Source: Aquiluna sp. KACHI24 (GTDB lineage: Bacteria; Actinomycetota; Actinomycetes; Actinomycetales; Microbacteriaceae). Taken from it: a stretch of 64,000 nt of DNA. The notes under the pieces are model-generated. The model saw only the letters and a program-made list of their open reading frames with translations, searched no databases and had not been told where the DNA came from. The translations under genes were made by a program, and so were the position numbers. The stretch covers positions 1,054,001-1,118,000 of the forward strand of contig NZ_AP026677.1 of NCBI RefSeq assembly GCF_025997915.1, written 5' to 3'. Below are positions 9,206 to 18,038 of the stretch, one piece after another. The stretch's first letter is position 1; each line of letters opens with the position of its first letter.

Positions 9206-10842
9206 GTCCTCACCTGCCCCTGAATCTCGATTACTCGATCCGCAAGCGCCGCGAAGTTTTTGTCATGGGTTGCAAACACAATCGCACAACCCATTTCTTG
9301 GACACAGCCCAAGACCTGAGCCATTTGAACCCTAGAAGTTTGATCTAACCCCTTCACCGGTTCATCAATCAGCAATAGTTTTGGGCGCTGGGCGATAGCG
9401 ATCGACAGCGCGAGCGCGAGCTTGGTTCCCGAAGATAAATCTCTGGGGTGGGTGTGTAGTAGCGCCTCTGAATTCGGAATCAAGCTGTCGAAGGTTTCTT
9501 TCGTCACACCAGGTCGTGACTTACTGAGCCTGTCGCTTAGAGAGAATTCCTGACTGAGGGTTTGCCCGAGAAACAAGTCCTCCACTCGCTCTGGAACAAG
9601 CCTGGTCGGAAGCGATTGGACGTTTGCAAACCGCAGCAGTCGTTTCAGAAAACTAGTTTTTCCAACCGCATTTGCCCCCAGTAGGCACACCATCTCGCCG
9701 GCCGAAAGCGACTGTCCTTCGAACTCTAGAAGTTGGTCACCGCCAACCACCTTCGGCTTGACCCAATCGCCGGCAACACCCTGGTGCTGGCCCAACGACA
9801 AGTGCTTGGCAGCTGGCAGGTGGATTCGAGATAGATCATGCTCGGCTACCACGACTATGCCGCCGGCTGCCCTGAACTCACCTAGCACCTGGTTTAGCCA
9901 TGGCACCGCTTGATCATCTAGGGCTGCATAAGGTTCATCAAGAACCAGCAACTTTGGCTTTCGAAGCAGAGCTTTGGCAATTGCAAAACGAACTGCCTCA
10001 CCCTCTGAAAGCGCTGCAGTTTCCGAGCAAGTCAAAGAAATGCCGAGCTTGGAAAGTTCTTCGGGGGCTACCCGCCAACTCAGAAAGGTGTCGCGTGGTT
10101 GCTGTGGAACGTATTGCGTCAATGCGGCGACTGCCGCCGCGTTACCCTGAGCGTCATATCCGAAGACCTCAACTCTGAGCTGTCGATCTGATGCCTGAGG
10201 TCTCGCAACCAGCGACCTAAGCAGCGTTGTCTTGCCAGATCCAGTGGCACCAGTGACCAGGAGTGCATCACCAGGATCGAGCTGAACTAAGTCTGAAGAG
10301 TGCTGCTCGGAGCTGACCTGATAGATCAAGACATTCGTGGCCAGACAAACTGGTTGCTGGAGCGAAGTTAGGTTTTGTGAAATCGAATTCGCTCGTTCGA
10401 TTGCAGTCTCAAAAAGCGGAACTGCCAGGTATCGCTTTGGTGCCGACCTATAGCTCAGCGCCTCAAAAATGCGTTTAGTCGCCTCCGCCAAGGCGGGCAA
10501 GGTCGATAGCGAAACACCCAGCGCGCGCAGGAAGTTTGACTTGCTTGTTATGGCAAATCTAGAAACCTCGTCGGGGCCTACGAAATAACTCAAAACCCCA
10601 AAAGCCAAAATGGTCAGCGTGAATGGGACTGCGGTTTCTAAAACGTTGACCAGGCCCTCATAACCAACTGGGCCAAAGAGTCGGACATGAGAAAAGATTC
10701 CACCCAGCCTGAGACCTGGCAGGTCCAGAAGAGTCTGCCCCGCACTGGCACCTGTGAATAAGAAGGCGTAAATAAACCGAAACAGCACAAACCCAATCGC
10801 AAGCCAAAGGCTTGCGATTAGCCGACTGCTCGGTTTGGTCAT
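9202..10842 (-). CDS. ECF energy-coupling module: EcfT-EcfA-EcfA' fusion
   Basis: One 546-residue chain carries what is usually three proteins. Residues 1 to about 165 are membrane helices ending in an EcfT-like coupling segment (EALSYRSAPKRY). The first ATPase has Walker A GATGSGKTT, an LSEGE signature, LLVLDEP and switch EHD. The second has GANAVGKTS, a degenerate LSSGT signature, LLLIDEP and switch THD. Each part is shorter than the free-standing family members (normally about 260-290 residues each). It starts at ATG 10842, overlapping the lipoprotein stop (TAATG). The role is ATP-driven vitamin import together with the S component. Confidence 0.82.
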   Translation of the reverse strand: MTKPSSRLIASLWLAIGFVLFRFIYAFLFTGASAGQTLLDLPGLRLGGIFSHVRLFGPVGYEGLVNVLETAVPFTLTILAFGVLSYFVGPDEVSRFAITSKSNFLRALGVSLSTLPALAEATKRIFEALSYRSAPKRYLAVPLFETAIERANSISQNLTSLQQPVCLATNVLIYQVSSEQHSSDLVQLDPGDALLVTGATGSGKTTLLRSLVARPQASDRQLRVEVFGYDAQGNAAAVAALTQYVPQQPRDTFLSWRVAPEELSKLGISLTCSETAALSEGEAVRFAIAKALLRKPKLLVLDEPYAALDDQAVPWLNQVLGEFRAAGGIVVVAEHDLSRIHLPAAKHLSLGQHQGVAGDWVKPKVVGGDQLLEFEGQSLSAGEMVCLLGANAVGKTSFLKRLLRFANVQSLPTRLVPERVEDLFLGQTLSQEFSLSDRLSKSRPGVTKETFDSLIPNSEALLHTHPRDLSSGTKLALALSIAIAQRPKLLLIDEPVKGLDQTSRVQMAQVLGCVQEMGCAIVFATHDKNFAALADRVIEIQGQVRT

Positions 10843-11336
10843 TAGTTCGGGGTTGGGGTTGCCCCACCGGTTGAAAATGCCAAACCAATTGACTGTCCTG
10901 GCTTGAGGGTCAAAGTGCCAACACCCTCAGTGGCATAGTCCCACTTTGACTCAGCATCTGGCTTTACCCAAAGCGCCCAGTAGGCAAATGCCGGTGGCAT
11001 GTCTTTGCAGGTCTCGAGGTGAGGCTCCTGCCCCTCAACCTCGAATGCCTCCGTGGCTGACGGCAAGTTATTTACTCGGCAAACAATCTGGTCCCCGTAG
11101 GTCCCGGTCCCCTCAGTTACAAAACCAGCCTCGGCCAACAGCTCTTTGGCATTGATTTCTTTTTCAAGTTCAACACAGGTTGCCTCGCGCTTACCCAAAA
11201 TGCCGAAGTTCACAACCACCTCAACCCCGGAGCACTCACCACGGATTAGATATTCCTCTTTTGCTCCGAGCTCTTCAGCAGGAGCGCAGCCTGCTAGCAA
11301 CAAAGTGATCAAAGACAGCGCGGCGAGCTTTTTCAA
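10842..11336 (-). CDS. Lipoprotein with DUF4430/transcobalamin-like domain
   Basis: A 164-residue exported lipoprotein, first gene of the ECF operon. The start is TTG 11336, placed by AGGGAGA about 6 nt upstream; an in-frame ATG 39 bases further upstream lacks such a site. The lipobox LLAGC lies at about residues 14-18. The C-terminal stretch YWALWVKPDAESKWDYA resembles DUF4430 domains related to the C-terminal domain of transcobalamin. Four further cysteines may form disulfides. I infer a surface binding role feeding the ECF transporter; this is not demonstrated. Confidence 0.7.
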   Translation of the reverse strand: MKKLAALSLITLLLAGCAPAEELGAKEEYLIRGECSGVEVVVNFGILGKREATCVELEKEINAKELLAEAGFVTEGTGTYGDQIVCRVNNLPSATEAFEVEGQEPHLETCKDMPPAFAYWALWVKPDAESKWDYATEGVGTLTLKPGQSIGLAFSTGGATPTPN

Positions 11337-11424
11337 GTTTTTCTCCCTGGGGTTTGTTGTAAGTCTAAATTGCATGCTCGTGCTCGCCCATTTTGTTTCG
11401 GAAATAGTGCCGGATTAGAAGCTG

Positions 11425-12126
11425 TTGACCCAAAGCATGAATCTAAGCGGCAAGCGGTTTTTGGTTATCGGCGGATCAGGAGTACTGGGTGGAGAGCTAG
11501 TCAAGCTTCTGCACTCCAAAGGAGTGAGTGTGCTGGCAACTGCGACCAGCAATGACAGCGCTGCCAAAGTGCCCGCAGTTGCCGAAGTGCGACTGCTGTT
11601 GGATTACCAAAACCCAGACAGCGTCACCACGCTGACCGATTACCTCAAGGGTTCAACACAAATCGACGGCATCATCAATGCCTCAGGCGTGGTCGCCTTT
11701 GGCCCAGCCTCTGATCTGAGCCTCGAGACTATCAAGCGCCTTACCCAGGTCAACTTCTCTGGTCCAGTTCAGCTTCTAAGCCAGCTGCACCCGATGTTGG
11801 CTGCATCGGCTGCAGCTGGAAATGAACCGGTGATTGTCAATATCACGGGTGTGGTTGCAGAGTCACCGCTTCCAAACTTGGCTGCCTATAGCTCATCCAA
11901 GACCGCAATTGCTGGCTTCCTAGAGGCCCTGAAGCGTGAATGGCGCCGAGATGGAATTCGGGTTATCTCAGCTAACCCCGGTCATACCGAGACTGGTCTT
12001 GCGACTCGAGCGATTCAGGGTGTTGCACCTTCGTTCCCGCAGGGCATGACCCCGGAGCACGTGGCCGCGAGAATCGTTTCAGCTATTGAGGCTGATGAGA
12101 AAGAGCTAGCTAGCCGAGCATTCTGA
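11425..12126 (+). CDS. Short-chain dehydrogenase/reductase (SDR) family
   Basis: A Rossmann-fold oxidoreductase of 233 residues. It has the nucleotide-binding motif GGSGVLGG near the N-terminus, a catalytic Tyr-x-x-x-Lys in YSSSKTA, an upstream serine region (NITGVVAES), and a typical NPGHTETGL after the active site. Substrate unknown. The ORF opens at TTG 11425; ATG 11437 (MNLSGKRFLVIGG) is equally possible, and neither has a clear Shine-Dalgarno site. The 3' end overlaps galM tail-to-tail by 17 bp. Confidence 0.8.
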   Translation: MTQSMNLSGKRFLVIGGSGVLGGELVKLLHSKGVSVLATATSNDSAAKVPAVAEVRLLLDYQNPDSVTTLTDYLKGSTQIDGIINASGVVAFGPASDLSLETIKRLTQVNFSGPVQLLSQLHPMLAASAAAGNEPVIVNITGVVAESPLPNLAAYSSSKTAIAGFLEALKREWRRDGIRVISANPGHTETGLATRAIQGVAPSFPQGMTPEHVAARIVSAIEADEKELASRAF

Positions 12127-12976
12127 TCTGAAAAGCGAAGGTCTTAGCCTCTCCCGGTGCCAACAGGTGCTGATCCAACTCGCTGTTGAATGCGTTCGCA
12201 GGAGCAGACTGCGGCTCGATCGCGATGCCCTCAGAGCCGTCTTCAAAAAGCGACGGAGATGGTCGATACAGCATCAGGTGGTCGAGGTTCTGCTGGGTGA
12301 TTTCAAAGCCAAACTCTTCACCCACTAACCTCAGAGTCCAACCCTCGCCATAGAAGCCATTGTCCAGTTCGGTGGTTTGGGGCAGCTGAATCTCTAACCC
12401 CGGGATTTCTTGGCTCGCGATTGGAATCATGCGATCGTTGGTCTGGAATGCCTTTGTTACCGACGCCGTGAGCCTTGAGGTGCCTGGGATTTTGAAGTAG
12501 GGGTGAAAACCAATTGCAAAAGGTGCAGGTACTTCGTCAAGATTTTTCGCTACGGCCGTGACTTCGAGGCCAGTTCGAGTTAGCTCATAACGCACTCGCA
12601 AATCGATCTCAAAACCAAAATCGGTCTTCAAAAACTGGTGCACAAAAGTAATCGCTGAGTCTTCCAGCTGATACTCAAGCGGGGTCCTCAGCATTAGGCC
12701 GTGATTGAGGTTCTGATCTTTGTCCAATGGCCCAAAGGTATGAGTCTTGGACTCAAGTTGAAAAGTGCCGCCAGCGAGGCGGTTTGGCCAAGGGGCCAGA
12801 ATTGAGCCGAAAACCGCACTGATTGGATCTTCGATTCCGGGTCTCGGGATCAGCGTTCTTCCAAAAAGCGACAAATTCGTAACAGAACCACCAAAAACCG
12901 AAAATTCTGCAATACTTGTGCCATTCTCTGAGACCAGGGAAATGTGTGGTTGCAGTGGGGGTTTGCTCGGTATCAC
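12110..12976 (-). CDS. galM: Aldose 1-epimerase (galactose mutarotase)
   Basis: Interconverts alpha and beta anomers of aldoses, feeding alpha-galactose to GalK. The 288-residue beta-sandwich shows NRLAGGTFQLE, NHGLM (first catalytic His), GFHPYFKIP (second His) and a C-terminal EPQSAPANAF carrying the catalytic Glu. It is transcribed divergently from galT-galK with only 39 bp between starts, so all three Leloir genes probably share one control region. No galE is in the window. Confidence 0.85.
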   Translation of the reverse strand: MIPSKPPLQPHISLVSENGTSIAEFSVFGGSVTNLSLFGRTLIPRPGIEDPISAVFGSILAPWPNRLAGGTFQLESKTHTFGPLDKDQNLNHGLMLRTPLEYQLEDSAITFVHQFLKTDFGFEIDLRVRYELTRTGLEVTAVAKNLDEVPAPFAIGFHPYFKIPGTSRLTASVTKAFQTNDRMIPIASQEIPGLEIQLPQTTELDNGFYGEGWTLRLVGEEFGFEITQQNLDHLMLYRPSPSLFEDGSEGIAIEPQSAPANAFNSELDQHLLAPGEAKTFAFQIRMLG

Positions 12977-13015
12977 GCAAACACTCTAGTGACCTTCAGG
13001 TAAGAGGTAGATCAA

Positions 13016-14089
13016 GTGGCGAAGACGCGGATTAGAGCAAAGCTCTTTGATGGTCGGGATCTGTTCTATTTTGATGATGCAACTTCTACCCTTCCTCTGG
13101 AGCGCAAGCCGGATCTTCGAGAAACCGCTGAGCGTCCACAAACCGCTGACCTGAGATTTGACCCGCTAACGGGAGAGTGGATCACCATCGCATCTCACCG
13201 TCAGCAAAGAGTCTTCCTTCCGCCTGCTCACGCTTGTCCGCTTTGCCCAACCAGCGCTGAGAACCTCTCTGAACTTCCAGACAACTTTGACGTTGCGGTT
13301 TTCGAAAACAAGGGCCCGGCCTTCGGGCCAGCCGCTGGCGAAATTGAACAGCCAAGTTCGCCATTTGGTTTCTCTACCACCGCTTTCGGTAGGTGCGAGG
13401 TAGTGGTTTTCTCACCAGAGCACGAGGGCAGCCTCAGCGAAATGCCGGTTGAGAGAGTGCGAACCGTGATCGGTGCCTGGATGGACCGCACCCGCGAGCT
13501 CTACGAGATCGAAGGCGTCGTCCAGGTCTTCCCATTTGAAAACCGCGGTGAGGAGATCGGCGTAACGCTGCACCATCCGCACGGGCAGATTTACTCATAT
13601 CCATTTGTCACCCCGCGGACTCAGCGCTTAGTGGCAAATGTTTTTGCCCACGGAGCAAACTTTTTCCAGGAGCTACTTGATTTTGAACTAACCTCAGGTC
13701 GCGTTGTTCTGGAAAGCGAATACTTTGTGGCCTATGTGCCATTTGCCGCGCGCTGGCCAATTGAAATCCACGCCCTACCAAAGCGCAATGTCCAAGACCT
13801 TTCTGAGCTAACTGACGCCGAGGCGGACGATCTCGCAGTCTTTTACAAAAAACTGCTGGGCGGATTAGACAGGCTCTACCCCACCAGAACCCCATACATC
13901 GCAGCCTGGCATCAGGCACCAAAGATTCAAAACCGTGAGTGGCTAAGGCTGATGTTGCAGATCACCTCACCTAGACGTGGTGAGGACAAGCTCAAGTTCC
14001 TCGCAGGTTCCGAAGCGGCCATGGGTGCTTTCGTAGGCGACATCGCCCCAGAGGAAACCGCGAAGCGGTTGCGTGAGGTTTTGAGTTGA
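13016..14089 (+). CDS. galT: Galactose-1-phosphate uridylyltransferase
   Basis: Exchanges UMP between UDP-glucose and galactose 1-phosphate in the Leloir pathway. A 357-residue histidine-triad-fold enzyme. Zinc cysteines C74 and C77 lie in CPLC, and the active-site run HHPHGQ (186-191) carries the nucleophile H189. The start is GTG 13016 behind AAGAGG. Its stop overlaps the galK start (TTGA), so the two are coupled. Length matches bacterial GalT. Confidence 0.95.
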   Translation: MAKTRIRAKLFDGRDLFYFDDATSTLPLERKPDLRETAERPQTADLRFDPLTGEWITIASHRQQRVFLPPAHACPLCPTSAENLSELPDNFDVAVFENKGPAFGPAAGEIEQPSSPFGFSTTAFGRCEVVVFSPEHEGSLSEMPVERVRTVIGAWMDRTRELYEIEGVVQVFPFENRGEEIGVTLHHPHGQIYSYPFVTPRTQRLVANVFAHGANFFQELLDFELTSGRVVLESEYFVAYVPFAARWPIEIHALPKRNVQDLSELTDAEADDLAVFYKKLLGGLDRLYPTRTPYIAAWHQAPKIQNREWLRLMLQITSPRRGEDKLKFLAGSEAAMGAFVGDIAPEETAKRLREVLS

Positions 14090-15216
14090 TTGAAAAAGCA
14101 GTAGCGGGGTTCGAGGCAGCATTTGGATATGAACCTCTGGGAGTTTGGTCCGCGCCCGGTCGAGCAAACCTAATCGGTGAGCACACCGACTACAACGAGG
14201 GCTTTGTGCTCCCCTTTGGAATCGACAAGCGGACCTATGTTGCGCTGTCCCCTCGCGAAGACGCCACTTGCCGGGTTAGCTCGGACATCGACGGAAAGAC
14301 ATACGAGACAGACCTGACCACAATCCCAACCGACATAGACTGGGCGCTCTACCCGCTAGGTGTTGCCTGGGTGATTCGCGAGTGGGCCAAGGGCGGGTTT
14401 GACGCATTCTTCGTGTCCGATGTCCCGGTGGGCAGCGGACTATCTTCATCTGCTGCCATCGAGTGTGCAATCGGCATTGCTCTGAATGAAATTTGGGATG
14501 CCGGAAGAACCAAGCAAGAGATTGCGCTTTTGGGTCAAAAGGCAGAGAACCAGGTTGTGGGTGCTCCAACCGGCATGATGGATCAAACGGCTTCAATGCT
14601 GGCTGAAGCTGACTCGGCCGTATTTTTGGACTGCCAGTCACTCGAGGCAAAATCCATCCCACTTAACCTCGAACCAAGAAACTTGGTTGTCGCTGTCATG
14701 GATACCCAAGTTGCTCACCGTCATTCAGATGGTGGCTATCGTGTCCGTCGTGAGTCTTGCGAGCGCGGAGCGAAAACTATGGGTGTCAGCTCGCTGCGCG
14801 GCTTGAGTGTTGAAGATCTTCCCAGGGCTCAGTCAGAACTATCTGATGTTGACTTCCGGCGTGTTCGTCACATTGTCACTGAGAACCAGCGGGTGCTGGA
14901 CAGCATTCGGGCCCTGGCCGCAGGAGACATGAAGCAGTTCGGAGAGTTACTCCTCGCATCCCACGACTCAATGGCTCACGACTTCGAAATCTCCATCGAA
15001 GAGTTGGATCTAGCAGTCGAGGTCGCGATGCGAACCGGAGCTGTCGGTTCAAGAATGACCGGTGGCGGTTTTGGTGGTGCGGCTATCGCTGTCATCGACA
15101 AGGGATTGCTTCCTGCGCTTGAGGAAAACTGCAAGTCCGCCTTTGCCGCCAAGGGTTATGGCGAACCAAAGGTCTTTGCAGTTGTGCCCTCTGAAGGTGC
15201 ACGCAAAGAGCGCTAA
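14086..15216 (+). CDS. galK: Galactokinase
   Basis: Phosphorylates alpha-D-galactose with ATP. A GHMP-superfamily kinase of 376 residues with the three family motifs in place: GRANLIGEHTDYNEGF (25-40), the ATP-binding PVGSGLSSSAA (114-124) and GGGFGGAAI (from 326). The TTG start at 14086 overlaps the galT stop. The 3' end overlaps the nicotinamidase gene tail-to-tail by 4 bp with no terminator between them. Confidence 0.95.
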   Translation: MIEKAVAGFEAAFGYEPLGVWSAPGRANLIGEHTDYNEGFVLPFGIDKRTYVALSPREDATCRVSSDIDGKTYETDLTTIPTDIDWALYPLGVAWVIREWAKGGFDAFFVSDVPVGSGLSSSAAIECAIGIALNEIWDAGRTKQEIALLGQKAENQVVGAPTGMMDQTASMLAEADSAVFLDCQSLEAKSIPLNLEPRNLVVAVMDTQVAHRHSDGGYRVRRESCERGAKTMGVSSLRGLSVEDLPRAQSELSDVDFRRVRHIVTENQRVLDSIRALAAGDMKQFGELLLASHDSMAHDFEISIEELDLAVEVAMRTGAVGSRMTGGGFGGAAIAVIDKGLLPALEENCKSAFAAKGYGEPKVFAVVPSEGARKER

Positions 15217-15797
15217 GCCGCGGGAACTACCGAGATTCCTGCATCAACCATTTCATCTATCGCTGCCTCGATGCTTGCTGGTGCTACACCCGCTGTTAGC
15301 GATGTGATTACCCGTACCTCGAGACCTGCATTCTTGGAATCCAACGATGAGGCCCGCACGCAGTAATCCGTCGCAATACCGACGACATCAACCTGGGTGA
15401 TGTTCAATCTTTGAATGAGGTCTTTGAATGTTTCGCCGTCCTCGGCACTACCTTCAAAGATTGAATAGCCGTTTGCTCCCTGACCCTTTTTGATGTGGAT
15501 ATCGATGAGGTCAGCGCGCAGGTTCTCGTGATACTCAGCCCCTGGCTCTCCAGCTATGCAGTGCAGTGGCCAGGTCGTCACAAAATCTGGTTCTTCGCCA
15601 GCGGCTGGGAAATGCCCCTGGTTAGGGTGATTAGGTGTGTGCCAATCCCTAGAGGCAATCACAAAGTCATAGTCCGACTTGGACTCCACCAAATAGTTAG
15701 AGATGCGAGTTGCTGCCGCGGCTCCCCCGTTGCATGCAAGTGCTCCGCCCTCACAGAAATCAACCTGAACATCGATGATGAGAAGTGCCTTAGCCAT
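15213..15797 (-). CDS. pncA: Nicotinamidase (isochorismatase-like hydrolase)
   Basis: Deamidates nicotinamide to nicotinate for NAD salvage. The 194 residues carry the catalytic triad: D9 in IIDVQVDFCEGG, a lysine in HIKKGQ (103/104) and nucleophile C146 in GIATDYCVRAS. Metal ligands are likely D51 and H53 (SRDWHTP) plus a downstream His. The start ATG directly abuts the dacB stop (TAGATG), so translation is coupled to the upstream cell-wall enzyme; that pairing looks like simple gene packing. Confidence 0.9.
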   Translation of the reverse strand: MAKALLIIDVQVDFCEGGALACNGGAAAATRISNYLVESKSDYDFVIASRDWHTPNHPNQGHFPAAGEEPDFVTTWPLHCIAGEPGAEYHENLRADLIDIHIKKGQGANGYSIFEGSAEDGETFKDLIQRLNITQVDVVGIATDYCVRASSLDSKNAGLEVRVITSLTAGVAPASIEAAIDEMVDAGISVVPAA

Positions 15798-17159
15798 CTA
15801 CCTATCCCTCAATGCGGTGCCACAGTTGTAGAAACCTGCAACCAATCTATCTAGCGCAGCTCGGTTCTCAAGCGAGACCGAATCGGCCAGGTTGTAGGCG
15901 GTGAAAATCAACTGGTTGCCATCTGGCAGGTTGAGATACCCAGCCAAGGTGTAGCCGGTTCTGATCCAACCGGTCTTGGCCACCACATCCCCGGTTAGCT
16001 CGGTGAAGCGATCTGAGAGCGAACCAGGTGATCCGGCTACTGGAAAGCCGGTGAGCATTACCGATAGCTCAGGGTCTTTTGGAATAAGGGTGAGTAAGTC
16101 GTTTACAAGTGCTGGTGATACCTGGTTGTAGCGAGAGAGGCCAGAGCCATCTTCGAGCTTGATACCCGAGAGGTTCAGACCTGTGCCGCTAAGAGCCTTT
16201 TGAAACGCCTCAGTCAGAGTTCCAGATCCACCGCCAAGACCTAGGTCAATAGACACCAGTCGTGCCAGTGCCTCGGCGGTGGTGTTGTCGCTGACCTCGA
16301 GCATGTAGTCAATCCACTCGACTATTGGGCGAGAGGAAATCTTGGCAATCTCTTTGGCACTTGGTGGCGTGACACCCTTTTCGATGACAGCTGACTTCGC
16401 AGCACTGCCCAATGAACGTTTGAACCAATCTCCGGCTCGCTTCACTGGGTCAGTGCTGCGCTTTGAACTCAACTTGGCAGGATTCTCTCTGTCACCATCC
16501 ACTTGCAGTGCAGAGATGTAGGGCTGATAACCCTCACTCAAACCTCGCTTGTCCCAAACCGCAAGATATTCACCGGATGGGCCGCCATAGAGTGAGCTGT
16601 CAACCACGACCTTAGAAATTGATACACCGCCCAATGCACGAATCGCCTGAGCGGCCAGGACGTCTAGCTTGGGTGCGTTTCGATAAACAGATTGAGTACC
16701 CTCTGCGAGTCGAGTGATCGTCGGGTCGCCGCCACCAACCAGGTAAATAACGGACTTATTGGCCTGATCTTGATAGACCCTGGTGGTCGCGGTGTAGTTC
16801 GGACCCAAAACCTTCAGAGCAGCGGCTGCGGTTAGCAATTTTTGAACCGAAGCCGGCCTTGCAGCAATCGAACCGGAGCGGTCATAAATAACTGCTGAGG
16901 TTGATGCGTCTCTAACCTGCGCCTGCAGGTTCACGATTAGAGGATCCTCTTCTAGTTCGGTCACCAAACAGGGCTCAACCTCAACTGAGGTCGAAACTGG
17001 TTCACTCTCAGTAACTACCGCGGTGGCAGTTTCACTGGTAGTAGCGACCTGGGATTGTGATGGAGCGCGATTTGGGCTAAGTGGCCCCACAAGCAGCAGA
17101 GCCAAACCAACAAGTCCAACCACCAACCCCGAGGCAATTCCGATTAGTCTCTGCTTCAC
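15798..17159 (-). CDS. dacB: D-alanyl-D-alanine carboxypeptidase/endopeptidase (PBP4/DacB family)
   Basis: A peptidoglycan-trimming serine peptidase of 453 residues outside the membrane. An N-terminal membrane helix (about 5-28) and a Ser/Thr/Glu-rich linker precede the S13 domain. The three penicillin-binding motifs are present: S104-x-x-K107 (SVQK), S290-D-N and K395-T-G. The start is GTG 17159 with GGAGG just upstream. It is divergent from copC with only 24 bp between start codons. Confidence 0.9.
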   Translation of the reverse strand: MKQRLIGIASGLVVGLVGLALLLVGPLSPNRAPSQSQVATTSETATAVVTESEPVSTSVEVEPCLVTELEEDPLIVNLQAQVRDASTSAVIYDRSGSIAARPASVQKLLTAAAALKVLGPNYTATTRVYQDQANKSVIYLVGGGDPTITRLAEGTQSVYRNAPKLDVLAAQAIRALGGVSISKVVVDSSLYGGPSGEYLAVWDKRGLSEGYQPYISALQVDGDRENPAKLSSKRSTDPVKRAGDWFKRSLGSAAKSAVIEKGVTPPSAKEIAKISSRPIVEWIDYMLEVSDNTTAEALARLVSIDLGLGGGSGTLTEAFQKALSGTGLNLSGIKLEDGSGLSRYNQVSPALVNDLLTLIPKDPELSVMLTGFPVAGSPGSLSDRFTELTGDVVAKTGWIRTGYTLAGYLNLPDGNQLIFTAYNLADSVSLENRAALDRLVAGFYNCGTALRDR

Positions 17160-17183
17160 GATCCTCCACCTAAGCTTTTACGC

Positions 17184-17714
17184 ATGAAGCTTATTCGCGT
17201 TCTGCTTGCCCTGTCGCTGCTCGCTGCCCCCCTACCAGCGAGTGCCCATGAGCAGTTGGTTGACCAGACCCCAGCTGTTAATTCAGTGGTCGAAGCAGGT
17301 CGAGTAAAGATAAGCCTCGACTTCAATAATGACCTCTTAGTTCTTAGTGGTTCAGGTGCCGAGATTTTGGTAACCGGACCTGAAGGTGAGCTTTTGAACA
17401 AAGGCTGCGCCTTGGTCGATAAGCGAAACGCTTCTTTGGAAATCGAACTGGATCAACCTGGTGAATACCAGGTTGCGTGGCGGGTGGTCTCATCTGATGG
17501 ACACCCGATCACAGACAGCTTTGGCTTCACACTCGTCAACGGCACCGGCTTTGTAGCTGATCGAAGCTTTGAATCAGTGCCCTGCGAGGATCCGGTCTTG
17601 ATATCTGACGCCGCTGACTCGGCACCAGAGTTCGGTTACTGGCTGCTGTGGGTGTCGCTAGGACTCGTGGCTGTCGGTCTGTTTTTCTACCTTCGTCCCA
17701 AGCGCAAAAGCTAG
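17184..17714 (+). CDS. CopC-domain exported protein with C-terminal membrane anchor
   Basis: A 176-residue exported protein. The signal peptide ends at ASA before H22, so the mature protein starts with His-Glu (HEQLVDQTP), the usual copper-binding N-terminus of CopC domains. The second conserved His lies in SSDGHPITDSF. A C-terminal helix (YWLLWVSLGLVAVGLFFYL) with a basic tail anchors it. No copD/ycnJ partner is adjacent. No Shine-Dalgarno site precedes the ATG, and only 24 bp separate it from the divergent dacB start, so it may be translated from a leaderless mRNA. The last 57 bp overlap the convergent membrane-protein gene. Confidence 0.85.
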   Translation: MKLIRVLLALSLLAAPLPASAHEQLVDQTPAVNSVVEAGRVKISLDFNNDLLVLSGSGAEILVTGPEGELLNKGCALVDKRNASLEIELDQPGEYQVAWRVVSSDGHPITDSFGFTLVNGTGFVADRSFESVPCEDPVLISDAADSAPEFGYWLLWVSLGLVAVGLFFYLRPKRKS

Positions 17715-18038
17715 TAGCTGAGCCAGCAGAGTGAGCAGTAAACCTACTGCGATTAGCTCCCAGGGAAACCCAAACCGACCACCTGCAGGGGCTGCCAGAA
17801 TCGCGTAGCTGATGTCCATCGCCTGGGAGAACATAAGGCCTGAAACCAATCCGACAACGAGGGTTTTGAAGACACCTTGTAGCGATGTACCAAACCGCGT
17901 TGCGCTCCAGCTAACCACTACAAGAAGCAGGACCATGACCAGTGCACCGGCAATGCTGGTTTCAACACTGGGCTGGTAGTACCACTGTGAAGCGCTAACT
18001 AACCCAAGAGCCAGGGCTATTGCGAGAGCTAATCTCAT
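17658..18038 (-). CDS. Four-helix membrane protein encoded after ktrA, unknown
   Basis: I do not recognise a family. The 126-residue product has about four hydrophobic helices, an internal polar segment (TRFGTSLQG) and a polar C-terminal tail (TKVEKQTDSHES). Its start overlaps the ktrA stop by 4 bp, so it is coupled to the potassium uptake genes and could be an accessory subunit; that is inference from position. Its 3' end runs 57 bp into copC on the other strand. Confidence 0.65.
   Translation of the reverse strand: MRLALAIALALGLVSASQWYYQPSVETSIAGALVMVLLLVVVSWSATRFGTSLQGVFKTLVVGLVSGLMFSQAMDISYAILAAPAGGRFGFPWELIAVGLLLTLLAQLLAFALGTKVEKQTDSHES

Noticed and set aside
11337-11424. Cobalamin riboswitch ahead of the ECF operon or metH.
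   Set aside because: The 88-bp gap ahead of the lipoprotein is too short for a typical B12 riboswitch, and I see no B12-box in either leader.
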